In this document: positions 1 to 9,166 of the stretch, in pieces
Layout of the letters: each line of letters opens with the position of its first letter
How positions within the stretch are numbered: position 1 is the first letter of the stretch
NCBI GenBank assembly: GCA_035438985.1
Contig: DAORJK010000010.1
Span: forward strand, 74,438-138,437
Source: UBA4408 sp002389785
Lineage (GTDB): Bacteria; Bacteroidota; Bacteroidia; UBA4408
DNA length: 64,000 nucleotides
Direction of reading: 5' to 3'
The notes under the pieces: generated by a model
What the model was told of the DNA's origin: nothing
What the model saw: only the letters and a program-made list of their open reading frames with translations
Databases searched by the model: none
Program-made: the position numbers and the translations under genes

Positions 1-22
1 TGCAATTTACTACTAAAGTAAT

Positions 23-742
23 TTATTTTCCTAAATTAAGTTGAGAAATATAGGTTGGTAACATTTCTCTCCAAACGGGCCAATCATGATTTGCTCCGGG
101 GCGCACATCCAGCCAATGCGGTATTCCTTTTTCACGCAAAATAGCACTCATTCGTTGGTTTTTATCCAAACATGAATCATGTTCACCAGTGCCAAATACA
201 ATACCCATTTCGTATAAATAAGGATTTTCAAGTCCGGGTAAAAAATCAGGTGGATTGTTGTAATAACAATTGTCGTCGTAATATCCGTCCAATTGCATTT
301 TAATATCAAATGCACCACCCATGTTTATCAAATAGCCAACAAGCTCGGGATGTCTGAACGAAAAGTTGGTAGCGTGGTAGGCTCCAAAACTACAGCCTGC
401 CATTGCAACTTTAGCTGAACCGGTTTCTTGCATAGCGCGGTGTACAACATCTTCAAGTATGGCTTTTTCATAATTCATGTGGTTGAGTACGCGTTGACGA
501 GGATGTATTTTTTTATCGTACCAACTATCGTTATCTATACTCGATGGGGTATAAACTTTTATTAAGCCACTGTTTACAAACCATTCAACGGCTTCAATAA
601 GATTAAAATCTTTGTTTTGTGTGTAACTACCCATGGAAGTTGGGTAAATTATTACAGGATAGCCTTTCTCTCCAAATACCAACATCTCCATATCTTGGTT
701 GATGTGTTTATTGTGCCATTTAAAATACTGTTCTTTCATCAT
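23..742 (-). CDS. Esterase D-type alpha/beta hydrolase
   Basis: A 239-residue protein of the alpha/beta-hydrolase fold, closest by eye to the putative esterase (esterase D/Fes-like) family. The nucleophile elbow reads AGCSFGAY (GxSxG, about residues 115-122). A likely acid lies in GEHDSCLD and the catalytic His in GANHDWPVW near the C-terminus, so the triad looks complete. No signal peptide is visible, which suggests a cytoplasmic enzyme acting on small acyl esters or thioesters; the substrate cannot be told. Either of two adjacent Met codons could be the start. It stands alone, divergent from the LamG gene. A second, only distantly similar esterase lies at 47864-48733. Confidence 0.8.
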   Translation of the reverse strand: MMKEQYFKWHNKHINQDMEMLVFGEKGYPVIIYPTSMGSYTQNKDFNLIEAVEWFVNSGLIKVYTPSSIDNDSWYDKKIHPRQRVLNHMNYEKAILEDVVHRAMQETGSAKVAMAGCSFGAYHATNFSFRHPELVGYLINMGGAFDIKMQLDGYYDDNCYYNNPPDFLPGLENPYLYEMGIVFGTGEHDSCLDKNQRMSAILREKGIPHWLDVRPGANHDWPVWREMLPTYISQLNLGK

Positions 743-1047
743 AGTGTTTTGATTTTTAGTTAAATTGAATTTAACTTAATTAATAATTACATGTTTGTGG
801 CTAAACAAAGTTAGAATAATATTTTTTTCTAACTACTGTTGTTGTAAAAACCTTATTGTTAATGAACATTCTGAATTTGTAATCAATTCTGGTAATTGTA
901 AGAAAACCGAATGCTGCTATTTAAATTTCGATATTCATTTTCGCTAATTAGTAGTTAGAAGACACTCCTAATTCGAGAAAAAATTAGGTTCTTTTTAGTT
1001 TGCATTAAATTTTTGAATTAATATTGTTCCATCCTAAATATATAAAC
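743..1047. other. Divergent intergenic region, nothing specific
   Basis: AT-rich spacer between the divergent esterase and LamG genes. It must hold promoters for both, but I could not pick out a clean pair of promoter elements. No RNA gene, repeat or short coding region is convincing. Confidence 0.4.
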
Positions 1048-2049
1048 ATGAAAAAAATCTTAACACTTGCATTTGTTCTTTTATTATCAGCGTCTATTTA
1101 TGCACAACTACCATCGTATGTGCCCAGTACGGGTCTGGTTGCTTGGTGGCCTTTCAATGGAAACGCTGCCGATAGTAGTGGAAATTCAAATAATGGAACT
1201 GTTAATGGAGCAACATTAACTGCCGGACATAGCGGTATTGCAAACAATGCATATAGTTTTAATGGAAGCAGCAGCTACATTGCCGTACCAACTAATTTTG
1301 CAAATTCTTTTTCTTCCGGAAAAATGTCGGTTTCGGCTTGGGTTTATTTTAATGTTAATGCTGATTGGTCAAGCATAATTAAAAACTGGGGAAGTGTTAC
1401 AACAGGAGCTTTTCATTTTGGATTAAATGCGCTGTCTCAAAAACTTCATTTACAAATTACACAATCGGGTGGAACAACATTAAATGCATTAGCACCTGCT
1501 GTTATTAGTTTAAATGCATGGCATCATGTTGCTTTTACATTAGATGGTTCCTTCATGCATTTGTATCAAGATGGGGTAGAAGTTGGAACTCCGGTAAGTT
1601 ACGATGGAACTTTAAAAACTTCTTTTCTATATACTAATATTGGAGTAAAACCGGGTACTACACAATTACCAGCTCCTAGTTTTAGTGGTTATCACAATGG
1701 TAAACTCGATGATATAGGCGTATGGAGTAGAGCTCTTAATCAAGCCGAAATTACTGCATTGTACAATGGAAGTGGACCAAACAGTGTTACTAATTTGGAA
1801 ACAACAAATTGGGTTAACATTCAACCCAATCCTTCAAAAGGAACATTTTTAGTGAATGCTGATCAGGCGATTTTTTCTGCCAACAATACGCTACAAGTAA
1901 TGAATGCTCTTGGAGAAATTGTTTTTTCTGAACCGCTTAATTTTACTACTAAAGAAGTAACTATCACTACAAGTAAAGGAATTTATTTTTTACAAGTTTT
2001 GGATGAGCGCAAACGTATATTACAAACAAGTAAATTAGTGGTGGAGTAA
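1048..2049 (+). CDS. Secreted LamG-domain protein with T9SS sorting tail
   Basis: 333 residues when started at the ATG at 1048, which places a clean signal peptide (MKKILTLAFVLLLSASIYAQ) at the very N-terminus; a frame extension upstream to a TTG at 1024 would spoil it. Residues ~28-245 form a LamG/concanavalin A-like jelly roll (LVAWWPFNGNAADSSGN, then WSRALNQAEITALYNG), a fold that usually binds carbohydrate or surface polymers. The last ~80 residues (VNIQPNPSKGTFLVN to the end) are a type A T9SS C-terminal sorting domain, so the product should cross the outer membrane and be surface-anchored or released. No catalytic residues are apparent, so adhesion or glycan binding is the likelier role. 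Converges with the ligase gene 7 bases downstream. Confidence 0.85.
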   Translation: MKKILTLAFVLLLSASIYAQLPSYVPSTGLVAWWPFNGNAADSSGNSNNGTVNGATLTAGHSGIANNAYSFNGSSSYIAVPTNFANSFSSGKMSVSAWVYFNVNADWSSIIKNWGSVTTGAFHFGLNALSQKLHLQITQSGGTTLNALAPAVISLNAWHHVAFTLDGSFMHLYQDGVEVGTPVSYDGTLKTSFLYTNIGVKPGTTQLPAPSFSGYHNGKLDDIGVWSRALNQAEITALYNGSGPNSVTNLETTNWVNIQPNPSKGTFLVNADQAIFSANNTLQVMNALGEIVFSEPLNFTTKEVTITTSKGIYFLQVLDERKRILQTSKLVVE

Positions 2050-2056
2050 ATTTCAT

Positions 2057-3493
2057 TTAAGAACTACGTTTTATTTTCCCGCTACCTGTCATCTCCAACT
2101 GCGTTGTAAATTCTATCAACTGAGGAACTTTATAAGTGGATAAGCGACTTCTGCAAAAGTCAGCTAATTCATCAACTCCAATTGTTGCGGAATGGTGTAA
2201 AACTACCATAGCTTTTACGGTTTCACCTAACAAAGCATGCTGTATCCCCATTACTTTACAATCGGCAACTGCCGGATGTTGTAAAATAACCTGTTCAACT
2301 TCTTCTGGAAATACTTTATTGCCTGAAACATTTATCATAGATTTCTCACGGCCCTTTACTGTAATTAATCCATCGCTATTTTTTATTGCTAAGTCACCGG
2401 TTAAAAACCAATCATTTATTACAATATCGGCTTTAAGTTGCGGAGGGCTCAGGTATCCATCAAACATACCCGGTCCTTTTATAGCTAGTTTACCAAGAGT
2501 ATTGGCCGGTAAAACTTCGAAATTACCAGATAAGATTTCAACACAGTAGGCAGGTAAGGCATGTCCCACTGCATCAGGATGCAGGGCAGATTTTTGAAGA
2601 TTGATGATGGGTAATCCAATTTCAATAATTCCGTAAGCTTGACTAACGTCAATTGAAAATCGTTTTTTAAATGCTTCACAAAAGTTACTGCTTATTGCTG
2701 TTGAAGTTGATATTACACGTTTTAAATAAGTAAATCTTCGCTCGGTTTTATCACTTGCAAGTAAACGAATGTGCATCGGCGAAGCATACAACAATGTTCC
2801 TTTGTAACGCTCTCCTGCATCCAGAATAGTGTCCGCTAAAAAGTCTTTACAAATAATTATGGCAGCTCCATACCGAATATAAAGTACGATGGAAACTAAA
2901 AAATGGAAAGCCATCGGCAGTACCCAAATTACAGCATCGGTTGGCCCTAATTGCAAAGCAGCATTTGCAGCTTCAATGCGCTCCTCAACAGCTTTGTGTG
3001 AAATAATAACCCCTTTTGATTTACCGGTTGTACCCGATGTAAATCGAATGAAAGCAGCATCTGAAATATGCGGTGCAATGCTTTTTTTTAACGATATATT
3101 GGTATAACCAACACGTAGGTTTCCTTTTCCAGTTGTAATAATTTCTTGAGAAGCAGTATCGGGAGCTATTCCACTATAATCATCAATAATTACATGCAAA
3201 CCGGCTTCTTGAATGAGTTGATCGAGTTCTGCCTTTTTTAATTGGTGAGAAATAGGCATCACCACTGCATTGCATCCAATACCGGCAAATAGGCAGCGAA
3301 TGAACATGCTGCTGTTTTGTACCATTATTCCAATACCGATTCCTTTATCAATATTTAGAGCAGATAATTTATTTCTCAGGTTTTCGGTTTGTTCAAGTAG
3401 TTCAGAAAAGGTTATTGAACCAGCGTCTTCGTGTATGGCATAATTTGAGGGCCATTTTTGAGCAGCCTGTTCGAGTAAAGTATAAACGTTCAT
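2057..3493 (-). CDS. AMP-forming acyl/aryl acid ligase (adenylation enzyme)
   Basis: 478-residue class I adenylate-forming enzyme. Visible core motifs are the P-loop FTSGTTGKSKGVIISH (151-166), QAYGIIEIG (285-293), LTGD (364-367), the hinge VKGREKSMINVSGNKV (379-394) and the catalytic Lys in SGKIKRSS (K473). It should activate a carboxylic acid as an acyl-AMP and pass it to CoA or a carrier protein. Last gene of a six-gene minus-strand operon that contains a free carrier protein (6107-6367), so loading of that carrier is the obvious hypothesis. Shorter than typical long-chain acyl-CoA synthetases and about the size of a stand-alone NRPS A domain. The substrate (fatty, aryl or amino acid) cannot be read by eye. 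Separated from the FAD gene by 9 bases. Confidence 0.85.
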   Translation of the reverse strand: MNVYTLLEQAAQKWPSNYAIHEDAGSITFSELLEQTENLRNKLSALNIDKGIGIGIMVQNSSMFIRCLFAGIGCNAVVMPISHQLKKAELDQLIQEAGLHVIIDDYSGIAPDTASQEIITTGKGNLRVGYTNISLKKSIAPHISDAAFIRFTSGTTGKSKGVIISHKAVEERIEAANAALQLGPTDAVIWVLPMAFHFLVSIVLYIRYGAAIIICKDFLADTILDAGERYKGTLLYASPMHIRLLASDKTERRFTYLKRVISTSTAISSNFCEAFKKRFSIDVSQAYGIIEIGLPIINLQKSALHPDAVGHALPAYCVEILSGNFEVLPANTLGKLAIKGPGMFDGYLSPPQLKADIVINDWFLTGDLAIKNSDGLITVKGREKSMINVSGNKVFPEEVEQVILQHPAVADCKVMGIQHALLGETVKAMVVLHHSATIGVDELADFCRSRLSTYKVPQLIEFTTQLEMTGSGKIKRSS

Positions 3494-3502
3494 GAGACTT
3501 TC

Positions 3503-4750
3503 TTATACTAATTGATCCAATCTAATTTGCTTAATTGCCAACTCTAACGGAGTATTTTGAATTTTTGCCGCTGCAAGTTTTCCTGTAGCGTAACCGGTTT
3601 GCAAACAAGTTCCGATTACTCGTGCACTCGCAATAGCAGTGCTGTCGGCCGAAATTATTCGTCCTGCAAAATATAAGTTACTTATCTCATTTGCGCTTAA
3701 GCACTCGGCCGGTATTTGATAATAGTCGTCTTCAGCAAAATAACTCATGTGTACCTTTTTTGAAGGCTCCCAAAATTCTACCGGCCACGACCCATTTGCA
3801 ATTCCGGTTTCGAATTTTCGACAAGTTAATACATCGAGTTCATTTAAAACATATTTTCCAAGCGGTCGCTTTCCGGTTCTGATACCACTTTCGGCAGCTA
3901 CTTCGCCCAAAATTGCAGATGCAAAAGTACTGACTGAAGTATGCAAAAAATCGAAAAGTTCATTCACCAATTTTCTGGCTTCCACCTCAATTTGAGTAAC
4001 CGAGTTCAAGCTTAACGAAATTGGGAATGGAAGCCCTACTTTAATAAGCACTTTATTTTGTTGCAGCGAACCGGGAACAATCGAAGTGCGTTGAAATGCA
4101 GAGGAGAGTTTACCATGTTCAATTGCTTTTGATATTTCTCGAAGCATAATAAATCCCAAGGCATGTTCGGTTGTTGCAGTAATGTTGTGCACTTCAAACA
4201 CATGTGCAGCAGCTTGATAGGTATCTTCTGAGCACATCTTAATACCGGCTTTTCCAGCTAATAATGCTTCACCTGAACAATCAATGTATTGTTTTGAAAC
4301 AAAAGTTATTTCTTCATCAAATACCAAAACTGAAACTGATTCAATTTCGGTTGAAGTAAGATTACAAGATGTTAACGTACTGTGCAGAAAAAGTTCAACA
4401 CCTGCCTCTTGTAAAAGACGGTCGGCTAAAATTTTAAATTTAAAAGGGTGGTAGGGCAAAAAATGCAAGCCATCAGTATTGCTTTGAGGAATCGTATTGC
4501 TTAGATCTTGTAACTGTAAAGCAAGACTTTTAGAAAAACCATTGCAAATAAATTGAGCATTTGTACTTTTATTGCGCAAGTACAATCCACATAAAGTACC
4601 TACAACAGAAGCGGTAGCTTTACCACCTAAATACGAATGGCGTTCAATTAAAGCTACTTTTAATCCAGAACCGGCAGCTGCACAAGCGGCAGCAATTCCG
4701 GCTGCACCGCCACCAATAACCAATACATCGCATGTAATAATTTTTGCCAA
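3503..4750 (-). CDS. FAD-dependent oxidoreductase (FAD_oxidored family)
   Basis: 415 residues with an N-terminal Rossmann dinucleotide motif VIGGGAAGIAAACAAAG, followed by IERHSYLGGKAT, typical of the FAD_oxidored family. Near the C-terminus NLYFAGRIISADSTAIASARVIGTCLQTG is the second FAD-contact region, also usual for the family. The start is TTG at 4750 because no ATG precedes the nucleotide-binding motif. Cytoplasmic, with no signal peptide. Sits between the condensation-like gene (52 bases upstream) and the ligase (9 bases downstream), so it probably oxidises or desaturates the carrier-bound intermediate or final product. This family is not the acyl-CoA-dehydrogenase type used in pyrrole formation. 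The actual reaction is unknown. Confidence 0.8.
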   Translation of the reverse strand: MAKIITCDVLVIGGGAAGIAAACAAAGSGLKVALIERHSYLGGKATASVVGTLCGLYLRNKSTNAQFICNGFSKSLALQLQDLSNTIPQSNTDGLHFLPYHPFKFKILADRLLQEAGVELFLHSTLTSCNLTSTEIESVSVLVFDEEITFVSKQYIDCSGEALLAGKAGIKMCSEDTYQAAAHVFEVHNITATTEHALGFIMLREISKAIEHGKLSSAFQRTSIVPGSLQQNKVLIKVGLPFPISLSLNSVTQIEVEARKLVNELFDFLHTSVSTFASAILGEVAAESGIRTGKRPLGKYVLNELDVLTCRKFETGIANGSWPVEFWEPSKKVHMSYFAEDDYYQIPAECLSANEISNLYFAGRIISADSTAIASARVIGTCLQTGYATGKLAAAKIQNTPLELAIKQIRLDQLV

Positions 4751-4802
4751 GTAGCTATAATTTTAAAGGGTAAATATACTTCAAATCAGGCGAACGGAAA
4801 TA

Positions 4803-6101
4803 TTATTTAGTGGAGATTTGAAGTAAATCGTTTCGTAAAAACTGTTCAAATACTTGTACTTCAGACAGAGTAATAGCTTCGTCAATGTAAGCGAGTGTAA
4901 ATTTTAAGGCACCTTTGTATTTGCTTACAACTACTGTAAATCCCGGTATATAAGGGTTTGCCGGTAGATGTGAAACTCGCTGCAGGGGTATCTCCATAAA
5001 AGTATCAGTACCTTCCCAAGATTCTCCAATATCTGAAAATGAATAACTTGCTGTTGCTCCTTTGGAGGCATTTTTAATTAAAAATGAATAAAAAGGTAAT
5101 GGAACCCTTCTAAATAATTCCATCATAATGGAATAGGTTTGTGGAAATGAAGCAGCTATTTGTTGTTTCATTTGATTGCTTAAATCAGCAGTACACGCTT
5201 TTATGGAGCCTAGTTTATTTTGGGCCAGGCGAAAAAACATAAAAGAAATTTGATTACTAAGTAAGGTACCATCACCGCCTCTTCGCCGCTGATTTTGAGG
5301 AACGGGAATCCAAAAATCACCAACGCCGGTACCTCGTTTTTCAAGAATCGTATTAATCGCTCTTGATATACAACTTAAGTAAAACAAACTATTTCCGAAA
5401 ACGGATCCGTTTAATTTGCTGTTTTTATCAATAATATTAGCCTCATCCGGTGTAAATTCGATAAAATGATAGCTCGAATGGTGCTTCAATTTAGGAGTGG
5501 ATCGAAGCAAGGTTGCCATTTTTTTAAAATTAAATGACTCAACAAAATGCTTGGCTTCAAAGGATTTTTTTAATTTAAAGTAGAGCGAATAATCACCTCT
5601 GTTTTCATCCGGGAAGTAATTTAACTTGGCTTCATCAATCGCTGTATTTGCAAGTAATTGCATGAGTAATTTTACTCCTTTACTATCCATCAAAGAGTGG
5701 TGAACCGAAAAAACCAAGATACTTTTTGCCTCGGGAGTTTGAATTAAATCGAAAAAAAACAAGTTCCCCGAATTGGGTTGTAAGTCTCTTCCAAGAACCG
5801 ATTCAGGTATTGCTGCACTAAAATGTTCACGTATTGAAATTAGCTCATTATTTGAAATTGATTTCCAAAATGGAATTGACCATATAGAACTGCGCATCAT
5901 TTTTAAGTGCTGCATCCAGTTAAAAATTTCGAGCGAGTTTACACGTTGTTGAAGGTGAGTTAATTCGAGTTTAGAGCTAAGTTCAATTACAATACGCGAC
6001 ACATTACCCAGTGTACCATAGGCTCTGTAGTGTTTGTCGAGCACCAATTGAAAATAATCGGTTCCGCTTAATGGACTTTGTTGAGCAAGATTAACCGGCA
6101 T
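4803..6101 (-). CDS. Stand-alone condensation / acyltransferase-like protein
   Basis: 432 residues. The hallmark is HHSLMDSKG (134-142), a perfect HHxxxDxxG active-site motif shared by NRPS condensation domains, polyketide-associated acyltransferases and wax-ester synthase/DGAT enzymes. Downstream LLSNQISFMFF and ASYSFSDIGESW occupy the places of the later conserved blocks of that superfamily. Length fits a single two-lobed condensation fold. It starts 5 bases after the carrier-protein gene, so coupled expression is likely. The expected reaction is transfer of a carrier-bound acyl group to an amine or alcohol acceptor. I cannot separate C-domain (amide) from WS/DGAT-like (ester) chemistry by eye. 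Confidence 0.75.
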   Translation of the reverse strand: MPVNLAQQSPLSGTDYFQLVLDKHYRAYGTLGNVSRIVIELSSKLELTHLQQRVNSLEIFNWMQHLKMMRSSIWSIPFWKSISNNELISIREHFSAAIPESVLGRDLQPNSGNLFFFDLIQTPEAKSILVFSVHHSLMDSKGVKLLMQLLANTAIDEAKLNYFPDENRGDYSLYFKLKKSFEAKHFVESFNFKKMATLLRSTPKLKHHSSYHFIEFTPDEANIIDKNSKLNGSVFGNSLFYLSCISRAINTILEKRGTGVGDFWIPVPQNQRRRGGDGTLLSNQISFMFFRLAQNKLGSIKACTADLSNQMKQQIAASFPQTYSIMMELFRRVPLPFYSFLIKNASKGATASYSFSDIGESWEGTDTFMEIPLQRVSHLPANPYIPGFTVVVSKYKGALKFTLAYIDEAITLSEVQVFEQFLRNDLLQISTK

Positions 6102-6106
6102 TCAGC

Positions 6107-6367
6107 TCAATCAGTTAATTGTTTATAGGTGCAAATTGCAATGCTATTTATACTTTTTAAATTGTCAGGAGTTAAGGATTCATCTGCCAATACTACGCCG
6201 TATTTACGTTCTATAAAAAGCACTATTTCAATTAACGAAAATGAATCAATTCCCAAAGTTGATAAAACAGTATGGGTATCAAAGTCAACGGTATGGTCAA
6301 CGATTGAACTTGAAATAAAACTTTTCAGTGCCTCAGCAATTTCGTTAATATCAGGTTTGTTTGCCAT
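6107..6367 (-). CDS. Acyl/peptidyl carrier protein
   Basis: 86-residue carrier protein. LGIDSFSLIEIVLFIERKYG (39-58) contains the phosphopantetheine attachment Ser42 in a DSxxxxE context, followed by the acidic recognition helix. It is a free-standing domain rather than part of a megasynthase, and it is not the housekeeping AcpP, which would sit with fabF/fabD genes. Flanked by the permease (1 base upstream) and the condensation-like gene (5 bases downstream) in a tight operon, so it is probably the tether for this pathway. No phosphopantetheinyl transferase is in the window; a general one elsewhere would be needed. Confidence 0.9.
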   Translation of the reverse strand: MANKPDINEIAEALKSFISSSIVDHTVDFDTHTVLSTLGIDSFSLIEIVLFIERKYGVVLADESLTPDNLKSINSIAICTYKQLTD

Positions 6368-6368
6368 G

Positions 6369-7655
6369 TTAATTCCTCCTCATTTTATCAACGAAATAAG
6401 CAACTCCCATTGTTAAGCAAAAGAACACCAACAAGCGAATCGCATTATTCAATATGCTCATCAAATTACCATTTCGTAAAAAGAGTTCATGGAATGCACT
6501 TAGTCCCCAGTTTAATGGAGAAATCAAACTAATTGTTTTCATCACATCAGGCATTAAAGCCACGGGTACCCAAATACCCCCGATAGCAGCTAAAATTAAT
6601 ACCGAAACTGAACCCGAAATAGAGGCTTGCTGATGGGTAGTTGCGATTGTACCCACCATTACTCCAAATCCAATGGCTGCAAGGGCACTACAAAAAGTAA
6701 TTACGATGATAGATAGGGGACTAGAGCCCATTTGTAATACCGGTAATCCCATTTGTGGTAAGATGTACAATCCTACACTCAACATCAGTAAAAATTGAAT
6801 TAGGCAAACTACCAGGTATACAATAATTTTTCCGGCTAAGAAATTTAGGTAATTACCCGGCAGGGTTTTAATTCGAATTGAAGCACCTTCGCCACGTTCC
6901 ATAATGATGCTTCCCGACAAGGGAATAACAATAAAAAACATTGCAAATACGATCCAAGCAGGTACATTGTGCTGCACCGAATTTGGAAATATTTTATTTT
7001 CTGTTTGACGCGCATAAATTTCTTGGTAGCCAACAACTTCCGTATCTTTAAATGAATTGCTGTTATTTACCGGCATAAATTGGGCGATTTCGTCTTTAAA
7101 AGTTTTAAAAATAATTTGCGATTTTACCTTGGAAATAAATTCACGAAGCGATGCAGTAATGCTGCTGATAAAGGACTTTTTGGTAACCGGGTCAATAAAT
7201 ATGATGATGTTTAGTGAATCTTGAATCTTATCAAGTTGTTTATTGGATGGCTTTTCAGTAGAATCAGCAAGCACTGAAGCAATCATATCTTTTACATTAC
7301 TTCGAAGTGCATGGGTAGCTCCTTTGGGTATAATAATACCCATCATAAACTTTCCTTCTGCAACTGCTTTTTGAGCGGTGACAAGCGTTGCAGGCTTACC
7401 TTCGATATTTTTTTCGAGCTTAAAAAACTCGGTTTTAGCAATTCCTGCTTCAAGGTATGAACCAAGTGTGTCTTGGTCTTCATCAACAAATAATATAGGT
7501 ACCCCGGATTCGTTAATCGATTTAAGTGCTGCATCCTGTATGAAAGTCATGATAAACACCAATATCATTGGCATTAAAAACAGAATTCCTAATCCGGCTC
7601 GATCGCGGACAAGTATCAAGAATTCCTTTGTAATGCTGGCAAGTATTTTTTTCAT
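6369..7655 (-). CDS. ABC-2 type transporter permease
   Basis: 428 residues with the ABC-2 membrane layout: one N-terminal membrane helix (~20-40), a large extracytoplasmic region (~45-230) and a block of about five helices to the C-terminus (for example VFAMFFIVIPLSGSIIMERGEG, then IWVPVALMPDVMKTISLISPLNWGLSAF). Such permeases pair with DrrA-type ATPases and export lipids, polyketides or antibiotics. It lies 3 bases after the ATPase gene and 1 base before the carrier-protein gene, which argues that the exported substrate is the product of the biosynthetic genes in the same operon. Substrate unknown. Confidence 0.88.
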   Translation of the reverse strand: MKKILASITKEFLILVRDRAGLGILFLMPMILVFIMTFIQDAALKSINESGVPILFVDEDQDTLGSYLEAGIAKTEFFKLEKNIEGKPATLVTAQKAVAEGKFMMGIIIPKGATHALRSNVKDMIASVLADSTEKPSNKQLDKIQDSLNIIIFIDPVTKKSFISSITASLREFISKVKSQIIFKTFKDEIAQFMPVNNSNSFKDTEVVGYQEIYARQTENKIFPNSVQHNVPAWIVFAMFFIVIPLSGSIIMERGEGASIRIKTLPGNYLNFLAGKIIVYLVVCLIQFLLMLSVGLYILPQMGLPVLQMGSSPLSIIVITFCSALAAIGFGVMVGTIATTHQQASISGSVSVLILAAIGGIWVPVALMPDVMKTISLISPLNWGLSAFHELFLRNGNLMSILNNAIRLLVFFCLTMGVAYFVDKMRRN

Positions 7656-7658
7656 TCG

Positions 7659-8411
7659 TTAATAGGAGAGCGGAACATCGGTTAAATTTAAAAATACATC
7701 CTCCATCTTTCTAAACTTAGGATTGCTGGCTACTAATTCTTTGGGACTACCTTTGGCAATTATTTTTCCTCGATCGATAATCGCGACTTGAGAACAAAAA
7801 TTTTCAGCTTCTTCCATGTGATGAGAAGTATAGATAATAGTTGTTCCGGCTTGATTAATTTTTTTTAAATGCTGAATTATCAAACTACGAGAATGTACAT
7901 CAATTCCAACCGTTGGTTCGTCTAAAAACAAAATTTTAGGTTGGTGCAAAATACCGGCAATTAAATTGACCCTTCTTTTCATACCGCCCGACATCTTAAG
8001 TATACGTTTGTTGGCATGTTCGGCAAGCTCAAAATTCTCTAAAAACTGATCCATGCGTTTTTCCAAATCAGCACCGCTGATGCCGTACATATTTCCAAAA
8101 AATCGGAGATTTTCTTTTGCTGTTAAACTTGGATACAAAGCAATATCCTGAGGTACAACACCAATTATTCTTTTAATTTGTTCGGCATGTTGCTGATACG
8201 TAAGGTGATCTATACTAACCTTTCCTGAGCTAGCTGAATATAAACCACACAAAATTGAAATCGTAGTTGTTTTTCCAGCGCCATTTGGTCCGAGCAAGCC
8301 GAAAACCTCGTTACGATTGATATCAAGTGTGATGTTGTTTATTGCTGCTTCGCTGGCACCTTTGTGAGTTTTGCAAAGTTCTTCAATTTTAATAATCGTT
8401 TCCGAACTCAT
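7659..8411 (-). CDS. ABC transporter ATP-binding protein
   Basis: 250-residue ATPase of the DrrA/CcmA-like export type. Walker A GPNGAGKTTT (~40-49), signature LKMSGGMKRR and Walker B ILFLDEPTVGID are all intact, followed by the H-loop TSHHMEEAE. First gene of the six-gene operon and partner of the permease immediately downstream. The transported compound is probably the product of the carrier protein/condensation/FAD/ligase genes that follow. The ATG at 8411 has only a weak ribosome site, as is common in this phylum. Confidence 0.92.
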   Translation of the reverse strand: MSSETIIKIEELCKTHKGASEAAINNITLDINRNEVFGLLGPNGAGKTTTISILCGLYSASSGKVSIDHLTYQQHAEQIKRIIGVVPQDIALYPSLTAKENLRFFGNMYGISGADLEKRMDQFLENFELAEHANKRILKMSGGMKRRVNLIAGILHQPKILFLDEPTVGIDVHSRSLIIQHLKKINQAGTTIIYTSHHMEEAENFCSQVAIIDRGKIIAKGSPKELVASNPKFRKMEDVFLNLTDVPLSY

Positions 8412-8510
8412 GTTAGCCTGGCAATTATATAAAAATTACGGTTCATACACTCCTTACAATTTGTTTCAAACACCCATTCAATACTGTGTATTCTTATTTT
8501 TTAAGGCTTG

Positions 8511-8518
8511 CAAATGTA
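8511..8518 (-). promoter_or_regulatory. Possible -7 element of the ABC/carrier operon
   Basis: On the minus strand the bases read TACATTTG, matching the Bacteroidota TAnnTTTG -7 consensus, about 100 bases before the ATPase start. I find no good TTG -33 element at the right spacing, so this is only a candidate. Confidence 0.3.
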
Positions 8519-8663
8519 GTAATTTGATTTAATTATTGATGAAATTTAAATCAGTGCTTTAATTTAGTGTAGATGCTAACTGCAGAGCGATTACTAAGTT
8601 TATTTAAGTATCATTGCATGCGTACTAATTAGCGTTAAAATAGTATTCATCAAAAATAAGAAC

Positions 8664-9104
8664 ATGGAAAAACAAAACTTTCAAAATCATAGTACCTTGA
8701 AAACCCCTACGAAACTATTTGTAGTTTATTGGTTAACTCAATTATTACTGCTTATAATGGCAACTGTTAATTTAATTCAGGCTTTTAATCACGCTGAACA
8801 ATTATTAGGAGCTTGGTTGTTTATGATATTAGCTGTACTTATGTTGCTTTCTTATTTTTTGTTTCGAGGATTTTCGCTCAAAGCGCAAGACCGTGCTATT
8901 CGTGCGGAAGAAAATTTCAGGTATTTTACATTAACCGGTAAACCCTTACCTAAGGAATTGACAATAGGACAAATAATTGCATTGCGATTTGCCTCAGATG
9001 AAGAATTTGCCGTACTAACTGAAAAGGCCGTAAACGAAAAGCTAAGTAATAAAGCCATTAAAATGGAAATAGTTCACTGGAGAGCTGATTATCACCGTGC
9101 CTAA
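8664..9104 (+). CDS. DUF6526 family membrane protein
   Basis: 146 residues with two membrane helices (~20-40 and ~50-68), then a cytoplasmic part with LRFASDEEFAVLTEKAV and a C-terminal IKMEIVHWRADYHRA. This pattern is that of DUF6526, a widespread Bacteroidota family of unknown function. No signal peptide beyond the first helix. Its own promoter must lie in the 250-base gap shared with the divergent ABC operon. It is followed by the Gre-like gene 62 bases away on the same strand; I see no functional link. Confidence 0.7.
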   Translation: MEKQNFQNHSTLKTPTKLFVVYWLTQLLLLIMATVNLIQAFNHAEQLLGAWLFMILAVLMLLSYFLFRGFSLKAQDRAIRAEENFRYFTLTGKPLPKELTIGQIIALRFASDEEFAVLTEKAVNEKLSNKAIKMEIVHWRADYHRA

Positions 9105-9166
9105 ACTTAGCTCATTCCTTAAATGATGAACCATTTGCTTTTTCAAACGATAAAAACATTTTCTAA

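Noticed and set aside
2136..2549. Long plus-strand frame inside the AMP ligase gene
   Set aside because: It is antisense to intact adenylation motifs on the minus strand and has no recognisable product.
2057..8411. Flexirubin or aryl-polyene pigment cluster
   Set aside because: Those clusters need ketosynthases and dehydratases; none is present here, only A, T and C-like functions plus an exporter.
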